Part shown: positions 26,671 to 38,182 of the stretch, in pieces
How positions within the stretch are numbered: position 1 is the stretch's first letter
How the letters are laid out: each line of letters opens with the position of its first letter
Source: Streptoalloteichus tenebrarius
Lineage (GTDB): Bacteria; Actinomycetota; Actinomycetes; Mycobacteriales; Pseudonocardiaceae
NCBI RefSeq assembly: GCF_024171885.1
Contig: NZ_JAMTCP010000026.1
Location: forward strand, 32,823 to 96,822
Direction: 5' to 3'
Length of the DNA stretch: 64,000 nt
Notes under the pieces: model-generated
Databases searched by the model: none
What the model saw: only the letters and a program-made list of their open reading frames with translations
Told to the model about the DNA's origin: nothing
Program-made: the position numbers and the translations under genes

Positions 26671-27848
26671 CGCGAGACCTCCCCGGAGGGCTGGGCCGAC
26701 GACCGGTCGGACTCGGCTCCACTGTGGACGGTCTGCCCGTTGCCGGTGTGCCCCGGCGGCGGATCGGCCGAGGGCGGCTCCTCCGCCTCCTCCGCCTCCT
26801 CGGCCTTCTCCGCCTTCTCGGCGCCCCGCTCCCCTGCGGCCGACTCCTCGTCGGCTCGCTCCTCGGCTCCCGACTGCGACCCGCCCGGCTCGCCCGGCTC
26901 ACCCGAGGCGGAGACGTCCCCGGCTTCCCCGGAGGCCCCGGCGTCGCCCGTGACCTCGCCGGCCGTGCCGGTCTCGGCGCTCTCGGGGGTGTCGCCGGTC
27001 GCGGCGGTCGCGCCCCGGCCCCCCGGCCCGTGCGGGGCCAACGCGCGCGCGTCCGGTCCGGGCAGCTCGTCGGCGACCTCGGCGAGGTCGGCCTCCAGCC
27101 GCCGGCGCGAGGTCGACTCGATGATCTCCGACAGCGACTCCGGCGCGACCGAGCCGTCCGGGAGCAACGCCGGCACCGCGACCGAGCTGGCGGTGGCGAA
27201 CACGCCGGGACCCGGCAGCGGCGAGGGACGGGCGTGCTCGCCGCGCACCCGTGCCTCGACCAGCTCGCGCTGGGTCCGCCGCGCGCCCCGCTGCCGGCCC
27301 ACGAAGGCCAGCACCATGGTGCCGATGGCCGCGGTGATCAACAGCGCCGAGGTCAGCTCGAACGGGAACAGGTAGTCGGTGAAGATCGACCGCCCCAGGT
27401 TCACCACGTTGCCGTTGCCGGCGTTGGCCTGGGCCAGACCGGCCGGCTGGACCTCGACCAGGGCCCTGGCCAGCCCCGCCGCCAGCAGCGCGGCGAACCC
27501 GACGCCGAGCAGCCCCGCGGCCAGGCGCTGGCCCCGCAGCACCTCGACGACCGAGTCCGAGCTGTCCCTGCCCACGAGCATGAGCACGAACAGGAACAGC
27601 ATCATGACCGCGCCGGTGTAGACGATGATCTGCACGAAGCCGAGGAACGGCGCCTGCTGCACCATGTACAGCACGCCGAGGCAGAGCATGCTCAGCACCA
27701 GCCACAACGCCGAGTGCACCGCGTTCCTGGCGAAGATCATGCCCAGCCCGCCGGCCACGGCCAGCGGTCCGAGCACCCAGAACGCGACGGCCTCGCCGGT
27801 GCCGACGGTGTCGGCCGCGGCCTGCGCGAGGGTCAGTCCGGCGGTCAC
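26667..27848 (-). CDS. nuoJ: NADH-quinone oxidoreductase subunit J with long acidic tail
   Basis: A 393-residue subunit. Residues 1-~185 are the five-helix NuoJ core, including [52 protein letters not shown] with the functional pi-bulge tyrosine segment. The remaining ~205 residues are hydrophilic, acidic and Ala/Glu/Ser/Pro-rich, ending in an [19 protein letters not shown] in-frame repeat (26785-26830). Tails occur in actinobacterial NuoJ, but this one is longer than the core and likely disordered on the cytosolic side. GTG 27848 overlaps the nuoI stop by 4 bases. Confidence 0.94.
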   Translation of the reverse strand: MTAGLTLAQAAADTVGTGEAVAFWVLGPLAVAGGLGMIFARNAVHSALWLVLSMLCLGVLYMVQQAPFLGFVQIIVYTGAVMMLFLFVLMLVGRDSSDSVVEVLRGQRLAAGLLGVGFAALLAAGLARALVEVQPAGLAQANAGNGNVVNLGRSIFTDYLFPFELTSALLITAAIGTMVLAFVGRQRGARRTQRELVEARVRGEHARPSPLPGPGVFATASSVAVPALLPDGSVAPESLSEIIESTSRRRLEADLAEVADELPGPDARALAPHGPGGRGATAATGDTPESAETGTAGEVTGDAGASGEAGDVSASGEPGEPGGSQSGAEERADEESAAGERGAEKAEKAEEAEEAEEPPSADPPPGHTGNGQTVHSGAESDRSSAQPSGEVSR

Positions 27849-28405
27849 TGCGCGCCCTCCCCGTCCCCGGGGCCGTTGGTGAACGTCTGCCCGGCCCGCC
27901 GGGCCAGCTCCGGTCCCTTCACGTAGTAGTCCTGCTCGTCCGAGCCCAGTCGCATCGGGTGCGGCGGCTGCTCCATGCCGGGCAGCAGCGGCGCGAGGAG
28001 CTGCTCCTTGGTGTAGATGAGGTTCTGCCGGTCGTCGTCGGCCAGCTCGTACTCGTTGGTCATGGTCAGCGACCGCGTCGGGCAGGCCTCGACGCACAGG
28101 CCGCAGCCGATGCACCGCAGGTAGTTGATCTGGTAGACCCTGCCGTACCGCTCACCGGGCGAGTACCGCTCGTCCTCGGTGTTGTCGCCGCCCTCGACGT
28201 AGATCGCGTCCGCCGGGCAGGCCCACGCGCACAGCTCGCAGCCGACGCACTTCTCCAGCCCGTCCGGATGCCGGTTGAGCTGGTGCCGGCCGTGGTACCT
28301 CGGCGCGGTGACCTTCTTGACCTCCGGGTACTCCTCGGTCACCACCTTCTTGAACATCGTCGAGAAGGTGACGCCGAAGCCCTTCAGCGGATCAAGCAGT
28401 CCCAT
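27845..28405 (-). CDS. nuoI: NADH-quinone oxidoreductase subunit I
   Basis: A 186-residue subunit carrying clusters N6a and N6b. Both ferredoxin motifs are intact: [21 protein letters not shown] and [19 protein letters not shown] (each C-x2-C-x2-C-x3-CP). The N-terminal amphipathic helix ([20 protein letters not shown]) and the [23 protein letters not shown] stretch are standard for canonical NuoI. These are lacking in the orphan NuoI-like protein at 5836. The start at 28405 overlaps the 3' end of nuoH by 14 bases. Confidence 0.97.
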   Translation of the reverse strand: MGLLDPLKGFGVTFSTMFKKVVTEEYPEVKKVTAPRYHGRHQLNRHPDGLEKCVGCELCAWACPADAIYVEGGDNTEDERYSPGERYGRVYQINYLRCIGCGLCVEACPTRSLTMTNEYELADDDRQNLIYTKEQLLAPLLPGMEQPPHPMRLGSDEQDYYVKGPELARRAGQTFTNGPGDGEGAQ

Positions 28406-29786
28406 CGCCGTCCTCCTTCGCGGGGTTGGCGTCGTCGCGGGTGGCGCCCGCGTTCGCGGGAGCGGTCACGGCCGCCCTCTCGGCGACCGGCAGCCGCGCG
28501 ACCGGCACGGACCGCCGGCGCGGGGGCGCCTTGGGCACCTGGAGGTCCAGCGGGGGCAGCGGGTAGTCGCTGCCGGCCAGCGGCACCTCGTCCTCGCGCG
28601 GCGCCGGCCGGTCCGGGATGAGGAAGACCACCAGCAGGAGCACCGCGAGCACGATGCCGCCGATCACCAGGATCTGCTGGCTGGTGATGCCCTGGGTGTT
28701 GCGCAGCACCCGGATCGTGGTCACGGCGAGGATCCACAGCAGGCTGACCGGGACCAGGACCTTCCAGCCCAGCCGCATGAACTGGTCGTAACGCAGCCGG
28801 GGCAGGGTGCCCCGCAGCCAGACGAAGACGAACAGGAACAGCAGCGTCTTGCCGAGGAACCACAGCAGCGGCCACCAGCCGGTGTTGAGCACCCCGTCGC
28901 CGACCGCCGACAGCGGCCACGGCGCGTGCCACCCGCCGAGGAACAGGGTCGTGGCCAGCGCGGAGACCGTGACCATGTTGATGTACTCGGAGAGGAAGAA
29001 CAGCGCGAACTTCAGCGACGAGTACTCGGTGTGGAACCCGCCGACCAGCTCGGACTCGGCCTCCGGCAGGTCGAACGGCGCGCGGTTGGTCTCGCCGACC
29101 ATGGCGATCACGTAGATGACGAAGCTGACCGGCAGGAGCCAGGCGAACCACCTGTCGGCCTGCGCCGCCACGATGCCCGAGGTGGACAGCGTCCCCGAGT
29201 AGAGGATGACCGCCACGAACGACAGGCCCATCGCGATCTCGTAGGAGATGACCTGCGCGGCCGAGCGCAGCGAGCCGAGCAGCGGGTAGGGCGAGCCGGA
29301 GGACCACCCGGCGAGCACCACGCCGTAGACGCCCATGGACGAGCAGGCCAGCACCACCAGCACGCCCACCGGCAGGTCGGCGAGCTGGAGCGCGGTCCGC
29401 TCGCCGAAGATCGACACCTCCGGGCCGAGCGGGATCACCGAGAAGGCCAGGAACGCCGGGATCGTGGAGATCACCGGGGCCAGGAAGTACACCCACCTGT
29501 CGGCGAGGACCGGCCGGATGTCCTCCTTGAACGCGAGCTTGAGCCCGTCGGCCAGCGACTGGAGCAGACCGGCCGGACCCACCCGGTTCGGGCCGATCCT
29601 GTGCTGCATCCTGGCGACGACCCTGCGCTCGAACCAGATCATGAACAGGGTCAGCAGGACCAGCAGCGCGAAGATCGCGACGACCTTCACGATGATCAGC
29701 CAGAGCGGGTCGTCCGCGAGCAGCTCGGGGACCGGGTTGCGCGGCCCCTGCGCGAGCGGGGGTCCCGCGTGGACCAGCGTCCTCAT
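28392..29786 (-). CDS. nuoH: NADH-quinone oxidoreductase subunit H
   Basis: A 464-residue subunit forming most of the quinone chamber. Conserved features are [32 protein letters not shown] (about residues 52-83), the charged E channel region [29 protein letters not shown], and [23 protein letters not shown]. About 80 hydrophilic C-terminal residues follow the last helix, an actinobacterial extension. ATG 29786 overlaps the nuoG stop (ATGA). It sits between NuoB/D and the NuoAJK bundle in the complex. Confidence 0.97.
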   Translation of the reverse strand: MRTLVHAGPPLAQGPRNPVPELLADDPLWLIIVKVVAIFALLVLLTLFMIWFERRVVARMQHRIGPNRVGPAGLLQSLADGLKLAFKEDIRPVLADRWVYFLAPVISTIPAFLAFSVIPLGPEVSIFGERTALQLADLPVGVLVVLACSSMGVYGVVLAGWSSGSPYPLLGSLRSAAQVISYEIAMGLSFVAVILYSGTLSTSGIVAAQADRWFAWLLPVSFVIYVIAMVGETNRAPFDLPEAESELVGGFHTEYSSLKFALFFLSEYINMVTVSALATTLFLGGWHAPWPLSAVGDGVLNTGWWPLLWFLGKTLLFLFVFVWLRGTLPRLRYDQFMRLGWKVLVPVSLLWILAVTTIRVLRNTQGITSQQILVIGGIVLAVLLLVVFLIPDRPAPREDEVPLAGSDYPLPPLDLQVPKAPPRRRSVPVARLPVAERAAVTAPANAGATRDDANPAKEDGDGTA

Positions 29787-32359
29787 GCCTCACCTCCGGT
29801 GGTCGCGCCGGCCGCGGCGGGCTCGCCGGCGTCGGCGGCCGGCGTCACCGTCACCGGCGTGCCGTGCCCGCCCAGCAGGCGGCGGACGGTGGCGGGGCCG
29901 GAGTTGGCCGGCAGCCACACCACGTCGTCGGGTAGGTCGGCCGGCTCGGCGGGCACCGTCACCAAACCCCGGTCGGTGGCCACGGTGACCGGCCGACCGA
30001 AGATCACGCCGAGCCGCTCGGCGGTGGCCGCCGACAGCCGGGCCGCGACGGGTCGGGCGGTGCGGGCCAGGTGGGGTTCGCCGTCCTGGAGCGAGCCGTT
30101 GTCCAGGAGCCGCCGCCAGGTCGCGAGCACGACCTGGCCGTCCGCGGGACGCGGGGCCGGCCCCGGCTCGCGGCGCGGCGGCTCGGGCCGCGCCCGGTGG
30201 GGCGCGTCGCCGACGCCGAGCCGGGCCATGTCGGCGGCCGCGGCCTGCGGGGTCTGGGTGAACAGGTCGGCGTCCATCTCCACGGCGAGCGTGTCGAGCA
30301 CGCGGCAGTCCGGCACCGCGCCGGTGCCCTCCAGCGTGGTGCGGAAGTCCCGGCGCCGGCCCTCCCAGTTGAGGTAGGCCCCGGACTTCTCGACGGCGGG
30401 CGCGACCGGGAGGACCACGTCGGCGTGCGCGGTGACCGCGCTGGCCCGCAGCTCCAGGCTCACCAGGAAGCCCACCTCGCGCAACGCGCGGTCGGCCAAC
30501 GCCGGGTCGGCGAGGTCGTCGGGGTCCACCCCGCCCACCACCAGGGCGGACAGCTCCCCGGAGGCGGCGGCCGCCAGGATGGCGTCGGTGTCGCGTCCCG
30601 GCCGGTCGGGCAGCGCGCCGGCCGGCAGGCCCCACGCGGCCTCGACCTCGGCCCTGGCCTCCGCGTCGACGACCGGGCGTCCGCCCGGCAGCAGCGTCGG
30701 GACGGCGCCGGCCTCCAGCGCGCCCCGCTCGCCGGCGCGGCGCGGCACCCACGCGAGCCGGGCGCCGGTGGCCTCGCCGAGCCGCACCACGGCCGACAGG
30801 AGGCCGGGCACCTCGGCGGCCCGCTCGCCGACCAGCACCACCGCGCCGGGCAGCCGCAACGCCTCGGCGACGTCCGCGCCCTCGGGGTGGGAGACCAGCG
30901 CGTCGACCACGGACGCCTCCGCGCCGGGTGCGCACACGAGCAGGCCCCCGAGCGGCTGGCGGTCCGGCCCCAACCTGGTCGCCGTCTTCTCCACGGCGGG
31001 GGTGGACCACTGTCCGATGTGGAACACCCTGGTCCCCCGCTTGCGGGCCGCCTTGCGCAGCCGCAGGAAGACGATGGGCGACTCCTCCTCCGGCTCGAAG
31101 GCCACGCACAGCACGGCCGGCGCGGCCTCCAGGTCGGCGTAGGTCACGCCGCCGGTGTCCGGCGAGGAGCCGACCACGGTCGAGGCCAGGAACTCCAGCT
31201 CCTCGTCCGAGTGCGGCCGGGCCCGGAAGTCGACGTCGTGCGTGCCCAGGGCGACCCTGGCGAACTTCGCGTAGGCGTAGGCGTCCTCGACGGTCAGCCG
31301 GCCGCCGGCCAGCACGCCAGCGCCGCGCCCGTCGTCCCGCGCCGCCAGCAGCCCCTTCGCGGCCACCGCCAGCGCCTCGGTCCACGACGCCGGCCGCAGC
31401 TCGCCGGTCCGCTCGTCCCGGACCAGGGGGCGGGTGAGCCGGTCCGCCGCCGTCGCGTAGGTGAAGGCGAAGCGGCCCTTGTCGCAGTTCCACTCCTCGT
31501 TCACCGCCGGGTCCTCGCCGGCGAGGCGCCGCATCACCCTGCCGCGACGCCAGTCCGTCCGCTGGGCGCAGCCGGAGGCGCAGTGCTCGCAGACGCTCGG
31601 CGTCGACATGAGGTCGAAGGGACGGGCGCGGAACCGGTAGGCCGCGCTGGTGAGCGCGCCCACCGGGCAGATCTGGATGGTGTTGCCGGAGAAGTAGCTC
31701 TGCTCCTCCGAGCCGCCGGCGCCCTCGATCTCGGCCGTCCCCGCCGTGCCGACCTGCTGGTCGGCGCCGCGCTCCAGCAGGTCGAGGAACCGGTCCCCCG
31801 CGACCTGGGAGGCGAAGCGGGTGCAGCGCTGGCACAGCACGCACCGCTCCCGGTCCAGCAGGACCTGCGCGGTGACCGCGATCGGCTTGGGGAAGGTGCG
31901 CTTGCGGTCCACGAACCGCGAGTCGGCGCGGCCGTGCTTGAGCGCCTGGTTCTGGAGCGGGCACTCGCCGCCCTTGTCGCAGATCGGGCAGTCCAGCGGG
32001 TGGTTGATGAGCAGCAGCTCCATCACACCCTGCTGGGCCTTGTCCGCCACCGGCGAGGTGTGCTGGGTGCGCACGACCATGCCCTCGGCCACGGTCATCG
32101 TGCACGACGCCTGCGGCTTGGGCATCGGGCGGCCGCCCATCTCCACCTCGACCAGGCACTGCCGGCAGGCGCCGGCCGGGTCGAGCAGCGGGTGGTCGCA
32201 GAACCGGGGGATCACCACGCCCAGCCGCTCCGCCGTGCGGATCAGCAGCTCGCCCTTGGGCGCGACCACCTCGACCCCGTCGATCGTGAGGCGGACGTGC
32301 CCCTCGGGCACGGGGGGCGGAGGGGTGTCCTGCTGGGACTTCTCCGGGGCAACGGTCAT
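29783..32359 (-). CDS. nuoG: NADH-quinone oxidoreductase subunit G
   Basis: An 858-residue peripheral-arm subunit. The N-terminal 2Fe-2S domain has [20 protein letters not shown] (N1b). Next come [17 protein letters not shown] and [10 protein letters not shown] clusters, then [14 protein letters not shown] with a distant fourth Cys in [10 protein letters not shown], i.e. the N7 site retained in some bacteria. The rest is a molybdopterin-oxidoreductase-like fold that has lost its cofactor, with Pro/Ala-rich interruptions. ATG 32359 overlaps the nuoF stop by one base (TGATG). It transfers electrons from NuoF to NuoI. Confidence 0.96.
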   Translation of the reverse strand: MTVAPEKSQQDTPPPPVPEGHVRLTIDGVEVVAPKGELLIRTAERLGVVIPRFCDHPLLDPAGACRQCLVEVEMGGRPMPKPQASCTMTVAEGMVVRTQHTSPVADKAQQGVMELLLINHPLDCPICDKGGECPLQNQALKHGRADSRFVDRKRTFPKPIAVTAQVLLDRERCVLCQRCTRFASQVAGDRFLDLLERGADQQVGTAGTAEIEGAGGSEEQSYFSGNTIQICPVGALTSAAYRFRARPFDLMSTPSVCEHCASGCAQRTDWRRGRVMRRLAGEDPAVNEEWNCDKGRFAFTYATAADRLTRPLVRDERTGELRPASWTEALAVAAKGLLAARDDGRGAGVLAGGRLTVEDAYAYAKFARVALGTHDVDFRARPHSDEELEFLASTVVGSSPDTGGVTYADLEAAPAVLCVAFEPEEESPIVFLRLRKAARKRGTRVFHIGQWSTPAVEKTATRLGPDRQPLGGLLVCAPGAEASVVDALVSHPEGADVAEALRLPGAVVLVGERAAEVPGLLSAVVRLGEATGARLAWVPRRAGERGALEAGAVPTLLPGGRPVVDAEARAEVEAAWGLPAGALPDRPGRDTDAILAAAASGELSALVVGGVDPDDLADPALADRALREVGFLVSLELRASAVTAHADVVLPVAPAVEKSGAYLNWEGRRRDFRTTLEGTGAVPDCRVLDTLAVEMDADLFTQTPQAAAADMARLGVGDAPHRARPEPPRREPGPAPRPADGQVVLATWRRLLDNGSLQDGEPHLARTARPVAARLSAATAERLGVIFGRPVTVATDRGLVTVPAEPADLPDDVVWLPANSGPATVRRLLGGHGTPVTVTPAADAGEPAAAGATTGGEA

Positions 32360-33690
32360 CAGTGCGCTCCCGCCAGTGCCGACTCGCTCGCCTGCCGCTG
32401 TGCCGACTGGTTCCGCTCGCACAGTTCGAGGAACTCGTGCCGGAAGTACTTGATCGCGCTGGTGATCGGGCTCGTCGCGCCGTCGCCCAGTGCGCAGAAC
32501 GACCGGCCGAGGATGTTGTCGCAGATGTCGAGCATCGTCTCGACGTCGGCCGGCGTGCCCTCGCCCGCGAGCATGCGGCGCAGGATCTGCACCAGCCAGT
32601 ACGTGCCCTCCCGGCACGGGGTGCACTTGCCGCAGGACTCGTGCTTGTAGAACTCGGTCCACTTCATCACGGCCCACGGCACGGACACGGTCTCGTTGAA
32701 GACCTGGACGGCGGTGGTGCCGAGCATCGATCCGGCGGCGGCCGCGCCCTCGAAGTCCAGCGGAACGTCGAGGTGCTCCTTGGTGAACAGCGGCGTCGAC
32801 GAGCCGCCGGGGGTCCAGAACTTGAGCGGGACCCCGCCCTTCATCCCCCCGGCCAGCTCCAGCAGCTCCCGCAGCGTGGTGCCCATCGGGGCCTCGTACT
32901 GCCCCGGCCGCTCCACGTGCCCGGAGATCGAGTAGATCTTCGGGCCCGGCGACTTCTCGGTGCCCATCGCGCGGAACCAGGCGGAGCCGCCGAGCACGAT
33001 GTAGGGGACGCTGGCGATGGTCTCGACGTTGTTGACGACGGTGGGCGAGGCGTAGAGGCCCTCGGTCGCCGGGAACGGCGGCTTGAGCCGGGGCTGGCCG
33101 CGCTTGCCCTCCAGCGAGTCCAGCAGCGCCGTCTCCTCGCCGCAGATGTAGGCCCCGGCTCCGGCGTGGACGACGACGTCGAGGTCGAAGCCCGAGCCGA
33201 GGATGTTCCTGCCCAGGTAGCCCGCCTCGTACGCCTCGCGCACGGCGGCGTGCAACCGGCGGACGCAGTGCAGGACCTCGCCCCGCACGTAGATCGCGGC
33301 GAAGTTCGCCCTGATCGCGTAGGACGCGATGACGATGCCCTCGATCAGCGAGTGCGGGTCGGCCATCATCAGCGGCACGTCCTTGCACGTGCCCGGCTCG
33401 CCCTCGTCGGCGTTGACCACGAGGTAGTGCGGCTTGCCGTCGTTCTGCGGAATGAAGCCCCACTTCATCCCGGTCGGGAAGCCGGCGCCGCCCCTGCCGC
33501 GCAGACCCGCGTCCTTGACGAGCTGGATGAGCTGGTCCGGGTGGACCTGGAGCGCCCTGCGCAGCGCGACGTAGCCCTCAAGCTGCTCGTACGTGCGCAG
33601 CGTCCAGGAGCGCGGGGACAGCCAGCGCCGGGTGAGCACCGGCGTCAACGGGCTGGTCCGGCCGCCCCGGGCGTTCGGGGAGTTCGTCAC
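32359..33690 (-). CDS. nuoF: NADH-quinone oxidoreductase subunit F
   Basis: A 443-residue NADH- and FMN-binding subunit, the electron entry point of complex I. The nucleotide site [18 protein letters not shown] (about residues 65-82), the FMN segment [34 protein letters not shown] and the N3 cluster ligands [15 protein letters not shown] with SFCALGD are all present. GTG 33690 overlaps the nuoE stop by 4 bases; an N-terminal ~25 residues ([19 protein letters not shown]) precede the core. It forms the dehydrogenase module with NuoE and NuoG. Confidence 0.97.
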   Translation of the reverse strand: MTNSPNARGGRTSPLTPVLTRRWLSPRSWTLRTYEQLEGYVALRRALQVHPDQLIQLVKDAGLRGRGGAGFPTGMKWGFIPQNDGKPHYLVVNADEGEPGTCKDVPLMMADPHSLIEGIVIASYAIRANFAAIYVRGEVLHCVRRLHAAVREAYEAGYLGRNILGSGFDLDVVVHAGAGAYICGEETALLDSLEGKRGQPRLKPPFPATEGLYASPTVVNNVETIASVPYIVLGGSAWFRAMGTEKSPGPKIYSISGHVERPGQYEAPMGTTLRELLELAGGMKGGVPLKFWTPGGSSTPLFTKEHLDVPLDFEGAAAAGSMLGTTAVQVFNETVSVPWAVMKWTEFYKHESCGKCTPCREGTYWLVQILRRMLAGEGTPADVETMLDICDNILGRSFCALGDGATSPITSAIKYFRHEFLELCERNQSAQRQASESALAGAH

Positions 33691-34556
33691 GCCTGCCCCC
33701 TCTCCTTCTTCTCGGGCAGCTCGGGCATGGGCGCCTCGTCCGGCATCGGCGGCGCCGTCCACTGCCGCTCGTTGGCGATCCGCGCGCCCCGCACGGTTTC
33801 CGGGGCGGCCGACGGGCCGTCCACGTCGGACTCCCGACCCTCGAAGAACCCGGCGAGCTGGAGCTCGGCCTGCCGGAAGTCGGTCAGCGGCGCGCCCCTG
33901 GTCGGGTGGGGCCGCCGCCCTGCCTGGAGCTCCTTGACCAGCTCCAGCGCGGACTCCGGCGTCTGGTTGTCGAAGAACTCGTAGTTGACCTGGAGCACGG
34001 GCGCGAGGTCGCACGCGGCCAGGCACTCGGCGTGCTCCAGCGTGATCGAGCCGGGGGCGCCCGGCTCGCCCGAGGTCTCCTCGTGGCCCAGCGGGCGCCC
34101 GTCGGTGCCGAGGTAGGTGGCCAGCCTGCGGTAGATCGCGTCGCCGCCCAGCACCGCGCACAGCGTGTTCGTGCAGACGCTCACCAGGTGCTCGCCGCAC
34201 GGCCGCCGCTTGTACATCGTGTAGAAGGTGGCCACGGCGCTGACCTCGGCGAAGGACAGGTCGAGCTGCTCGGCGCAGAAGGCGACGCCGGCCTGGCTGA
34301 CGTGGCCCTCCACCGACTGCACGAGGTGCAGCATCGGCAGCAGCGCCGACCGCGACCTCGGGTACCGCGCGACGATCTCCCTGGCCCGCTGGCGGGTCAG
34401 CTCGTCGAACACGGCGGTGTCCACGGTGTCCGATCCGGCCGATCCGGCGGATCCGGCCGGTCCACCCGACCCGTCCGCACCGCCGGGCCGGTCCGCGCGG
34501 GGCTCGACGGCCTCGGTGGACACCGCGGCCCCCGCCGCGCCGTCAGCGCCGTTCAT
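33687..34556 (-). CDS. nuoE: NADH-quinone oxidoreductase subunit E
   Basis: A 289-residue thioredoxin-like subunit with cluster N1a. Ligands are visible as CTNTLC (C-x4-C) and ECLAAC (C-x3-C) near residues 123-164. The core is flanked by a ~45-residue N-terminal region with GSAGSAGS-type repeats (around 34437-34465, GATCCGGC units) and a ~75-residue C-terminal tail absent from enterobacterial NuoE. Start choice: ATG 34556 has GAGGAG 6 bases upstream; an in-frame GTG at 34574 would give the 4-base overlap with nuoD seen elsewhere in this operon. Either is possible. Confidence 0.93.
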   Translation of the reverse strand: MNGADGAAGAAVSTEAVEPRADRPGGADGSGGPAGSAGSAGSDTVDTAVFDELTRQRAREIVARYPRSRSALLPMLHLVQSVEGHVSQAGVAFCAEQLDLSFAEVSAVATFYTMYKRRPCGEHLVSVCTNTLCAVLGGDAIYRRLATYLGTDGRPLGHEETSGEPGAPGSITLEHAECLAACDLAPVLQVNYEFFDNQTPESALELVKELQAGRRPHPTRGAPLTDFRQAELQLAGFFEGRESDVDGPSAAPETVRGARIANERQWTAPPMPDEAPMPELPEKKERGQA

Positions 34557-34570
34557 GAAGGACTCCTCGC

Positions 34571-35917
34571 TCACCGGTCCACCCCGCCCATCACCGGGTC
34601 GAGGGAGGCGACCGCCGCGATCACGTCGGCCACCATCCCGCCCTCGCACATCGCGGGCATCGCCTGGAGGTTCACGAAGCTGGGCTCGCGGACGTGCACC
34701 CGCATCGGCCGGGTCCCGCCGTCGGAGACCACGTGGTAGCCCAGCTCGCCCCTCGGCGACTCGACCGGCACGTACACCTGGCCCGCCGGGACGTCGAAGC
34801 CCTCGGTGACCAGCTTGAAGTGGTGGATCAGGGCCTCCATCGACTGGCCCATGATCCGCCGGACGTGCTCCAGCGAGTTGCCGAGGCCGTCGGGGCCGAT
34901 GGTCAGCCGCGCCGGCCAGGCGATCTTCTTGTTCTCCACCATGACCGGGCCGGGCTCCAGCCTGTCCAGGCACTGCCGGATGATCCGCAGCGACTGGTGG
35001 ATCTCCTCGACCCGCAGCAGGTACCGCGCGTAGCAGTCGGCCTCGGTGGCCGTCGGCACGTCGAACTCGTACTCCTCGTAGCCGAGGTAGGGCTCGACCT
35101 TCCTCAGGTCCCACGGCAGGCCGGCCGAGCGCAGCACCGGGCCGGTGACCCCGAGCTGGAGGCAGCCGTCCAGCGGGAGGTACCCGATGCCGCGCAGCCG
35201 CTTGTGCCAGATCGTCTGGCCGGTGAGCAGCTTGTCGTAGTCCGGCAGCCGCGAGTCCATGACCCTGATGAAGTCGAGGATCCGCTCGTGGTAGCCCTCG
35301 GGGAGGTCCTGGGCGACGCCGCCCGGCCGGATGAACGCGTGGTTCATGCGCAGGCCGGTCAGGAACTCCAGGAGGTGCAGCACCTCCTCGCGCTCGCGGA
35401 AGCCGGAGGTCATCGCGGTCAGCGCGCCGAGCTCCATGCCGCCGGTGGCCAGGCAGACCAGGTGCGAGCCGATCCGGTTGATCTCCATGAGGAGCACCCG
35501 GATCACCTGCGCCCTCCGGGGCGCCTCCACGCCGAGCAGCTTCTCCACCGCCATGCAGTAGGCGGCCTCGTTGAACAGCGGCGCGAGGTAGTCCATGCGC
35601 GTCACGAACGTGACGCCCTGCGTCCAGTTCCGGTACTCGGTGTTCTTCTCGATCCCGGTGTGCAGGTAGCCGATCACCGAGCGCGCCTCGGTGACCGTCT
35701 CGCCCTCCAGCTCCAGCACCAGGCGGAGCACGCCGTGGGTCGACGGGTGCTGCGGGCCGAGGTTGATGACGATGCGCTCGTCGTGGACGGCGTCCTCCAG
35801 GACGGTGTCCCAGTCGCCGCCGGTGACCGTGTAGACCCGGCCCTCGGTCGTCTCCCGCGCGCTCGCGTACGGGTCGGGCTGGTCGTCGTGCCGCGTGCGG
35901 TCGGTGTCGGTCGTCAT
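34571..35917 (-). CDS. nuoD: NADH-quinone oxidoreductase subunit D
   Basis: A 448-residue quinone-site subunit descended from NiFe hydrogenase large subunits. Motifs include [22 protein letters not shown] (quinone head-group His loop), [68 protein letters not shown] and DPVMGGVDR at the C-terminus. The metal-binding cysteines of hydrogenases are absent, as expected for complex I. ATG 35917 overlaps the nuoC stop (ATGA). Residues 1-30 are a variable hydrophilic lead. Confidence 0.97.
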   Translation of the reverse strand: MTTDTDRTRHDDQPDPYASARETTEGRVYTVTGGDWDTVLEDAVHDERIVINLGPQHPSTHGVLRLVLELEGETVTEARSVIGYLHTGIEKNTEYRNWTQGVTFVTRMDYLAPLFNEAAYCMAVEKLLGVEAPRRAQVIRVLLMEINRIGSHLVCLATGGMELGALTAMTSGFREREEVLHLLEFLTGLRMNHAFIRPGGVAQDLPEGYHERILDFIRVMDSRLPDYDKLLTGQTIWHKRLRGIGYLPLDGCLQLGVTGPVLRSAGLPWDLRKVEPYLGYEEYEFDVPTATEADCYARYLLRVEEIHQSLRIIRQCLDRLEPGPVMVENKKIAWPARLTIGPDGLGNSLEHVRRIMGQSMEALIHHFKLVTEGFDVPAGQVYVPVESPRGELGYHVVSDGGTRPMRVHVREPSFVNLQAMPAMCEGGMVADVIAAVASLDPVMGGVDR

Positions 35918-36675
35918 GAGTAGGCCCTCCGCTGGTCGGGCGGTGGGATCTCCGCGCCCTTGTACTCCACCGGAATCCCGCCGAGCGGGTAGTCCTTGCG
36001 CTGCGGGTGCCCGTCCCAGTCGTCGGGCATGAGGATGCGGGTCAGCGCGGGGTGGCCGTCGTAGACGATGCCGAACATGTCCCACGCCTCCCGCTCCTGC
36101 CAGTCGGCGGTCGGGTAGACCTCCACGACGCTGGGCACGTGCGGGTCGTCGACGTCGACGCACACCTCCAGCCGGATGCGCCGCCGGTAGGTCATCGACG
36201 TCAGGTGGTAGACGGAGTGCAGGCGCTGCGGCACCTCGGGGCCGTAGTCCACTCCGGACACCGAGCCGCACAGCTCGAACCGCAGCGCGGGGTCGTCGCG
36301 CAGCGTGCGGCAGACGTCCACCAGGTGCTCGCGCCGCACGTAGAAGGTGATCTCCCCGCGGTCGACGGTCACCTGCTGGACCGCCTCGGTGGGCACGCCG
36401 CGTTCGGTCAACGCGGCCAGCAGCTCGTCGGCCAGCTCGTCGAACCACCCCCCGTAGGGGCGTTCGGCGGGTGGCGGGCAGTAGGCGGGCAGGCGCAGCC
36501 CCCCGAAGCCGGAGGTGTCGCCGTAGCCCTCGACGCCGAACATGCCCTTGCGGGCGCGTCCGGACACCACCCGATCGCTGCCGTTCCTGGGCTCCAGGCC
36601 CGGGCCGGGGCGCTCCGCGCTGGAGTGCTCCTCGCCGGGGGCCGGTGTGCCCCTGTCCGACTCGTCGCTGCTCAT
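35914..36675 (-). CDS. nuoC: NADH-quinone oxidoreductase subunit C
   Basis: A 253-residue 30-kDa subunit. The core (about residues 95-245) shows the signature [40 protein letters not shown]. The N-terminal 60 residues are hydrophilic and Gly/Ser/Pro-rich, with a conserved actinobacterial segment ([20 protein letters not shown]). C and D are separate genes here, unlike the fused NuoCD of enterobacteria. It starts 5 bases after the nuoB stop. Confidence 0.96.
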   Translation of the reverse strand: MSSDESDRGTPAPGEEHSSAERPGPGLEPRNGSDRVVSGRARKGMFGVEGYGDTSGFGGLRLPAYCPPPAERPYGGWFDELADELLAALTERGVPTEAVQQVTVDRGEITFYVRREHLVDVCRTLRDDPALRFELCGSVSGVDYGPEVPQRLHSVYHLTSMTYRRRIRLEVCVDVDDPHVPSVVEVYPTADWQEREAWDMFGIVYDGHPALTRILMPDDWDGHPQRKDYPLGGIPVEYKGAEIPPPDQRRAYS

Positions 36676-36680
36676 ACCGC

Positions 36681-37232
<552 letters not shown>

Positions 37233-37249
37233 GGCCGCTCCCCCTCCTC

Positions 37250-37615
37250 CTAGTTCCAGTCCAGGCCGCCGCGGCGCCACACGTAGGCGTAGGCGAAGCC
37301 GACCGTGATGATGAACAGGGCGATCTCCACCAGGCCGAACAGCCCGAGCGCGTCCGCGGAGACCGCGAACGGGTAGAGGAAGACCATCTCGATGTCGAAG
37401 AGGATGAACAGCATCGCCGTGAGGTAGTAGGCGACCGGCATCCGGCCGCTGCCGACGACGGGCTGCGGCGAGGGCTCGATCCCGCACTCGTACGCGTCGA
37501 GCTTGGCCCGGTTGTCACGGCGCGGGCCGACGAACGGCGCCACCGCCACCGAGAACACCGCGAACGCCGCGGCGAGCGCGAACATCAGCACGAGGGGGAC
37601 GTAGGGCTGGAGCAC
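37250..37615 (-). CDS. nuoA: NADH-quinone oxidoreductase subunit A
   Basis: A 121-residue three-helix subunit and the first gene of the nuo operon. The family motif [48 protein letters not shown] carries the conserved Glu/Cys loop and the acidic helix. The start is taken as GTG 37615, giving [14 protein letters not shown], the usual N-terminus; longer versions would add a non-conserved arginine- and glutamate-containing lead. The promoter and two TTGTGA-N6-TCACGA dyads lie in the 567 bases upstream. Confidence 0.95.
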   Translation of the reverse strand: MLQPYVPLVLMFALAAAFAVFSVAVAPFVGPRRDNRAKLDAYECGIEPSPQPVVGSGRMPVAYYLTAMLFILFDIEMVFLYPFAVSADALGLFGLVEIALFIITVGFAYAYVWRRGGLDWN

Positions 37616-37732
37616 GTCGTCCGCCGTCCTTTCCGCAACCGCCCCCGGGGGGACCCGAACGCCACTCACAAGCGACCCTAGGAGGGCGATCGCGTTCACC
37701 CTTGGTGAGGGTTCCCTAACTCCCTGCATAGC

Positions 37733-37750
37733 TTGTGAACTGGTTCACGA
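37733..37750. promoter_or_regulatory. Rex- or Crp-type operator upstream of nuoA (site A)
   Basis: TTGTGAACTGGTTCACGA, with core palindrome GTGAAC-TG-GTTCAC, 118 bases before the nuoA start. It fits the Rex consensus TTGTGAA-N4-TTCACAA with one mismatch and also the Crp pattern TGTGA-N6-TCACA. Rex senses NADH/NAD+ and is known to control nuo in Streptomyces, so it is the favoured reading. Confidence 0.6.
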
Positions 37751-37844
37751 GCTGTGCGCAGGCAGTCTACGACGCGAATCGTGGCTAACGTCACCACCCC
37801 TCCCGGACCTGTCCAGTGGGCGGCGTCACACCAGCTCAGGCCAC

Positions 37845-37862
37845 TTGTGATCTCGCTCACGA
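37845..37862. promoter_or_regulatory. Second TTGTGA-N6-TCACGA operator (site B)
   Basis: TTGTGATCTCGCTCACGA, inside a longer dyad CCACTTGTGA (37841-37850) and TCACGAGTGG (37857-37866). It lies 112 bases from site A. The central bases depart from the Rex form (GAT rather than GAA), so this copy fits Crp at least as well as Rex. Confidence 0.5.
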
Positions 37863-38134
37863 GTGGTCCGGACCACCCCCGGACAGCCGAGCGCCCATTA
37901 CCCCAGGTGGCGGGTTCGCACAACCCGCCAAACCCGGCATTCACCCCCCACCATCGGGCGAGGGGTTTTGTCAAGTCCCGAACGGCCCGACCCGCCACCA
38001 CCCAAGGCCCGTCGTCCCCGCCGGCCCTTGACCCCCGGCCTCACACCGTCTCCCCGACGCCGACGTGCCGGGAGCGTGTCCCGTGAGCCCCCTCCACGGG
38101 CGGAGCGCGTGCCCTCCGCCCGCCCGAACGCGCG

Positions 38135-38170
38135 ACGGCCGCCGGGCCCACGAGGGGTCCCGACGGCCGT
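38135..38170 (-). terminator. Terminator of the lipoprotein gene
   Basis: Inverted repeat ACGGCCG (38135-38141) and CGGCCGT (38164-38170), with further GGG/CCC pairing inside, starting 13 bases beyond the stop of the minus-strand lipoprotein gene. Confidence 0.6.
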
Positions 38171-38182
38171 GGCGGCGTCAGC

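Larger units (their letters stand above)
37616..38134. other. nuo promoter region
   Basis: A 520-base gap between nuoA and the lipoprotein terminator. It holds the two dyads at 37733 and 37845 and an outward-facing dyad TTCACC-CTT-GGTGAG near 37696-37710. No convincing gene is seen. The nuo transcription start probably lies between site A and nuoA. Confidence 0.5.

Noticed and set aside
28275..30377. Long plus-strand frame opposite nuoH and nuoG
   Set aside because: An antisense shadow: no ribosome site or family resemblance, whereas the minus strand encodes canonical complex I subunits with short overlaps.
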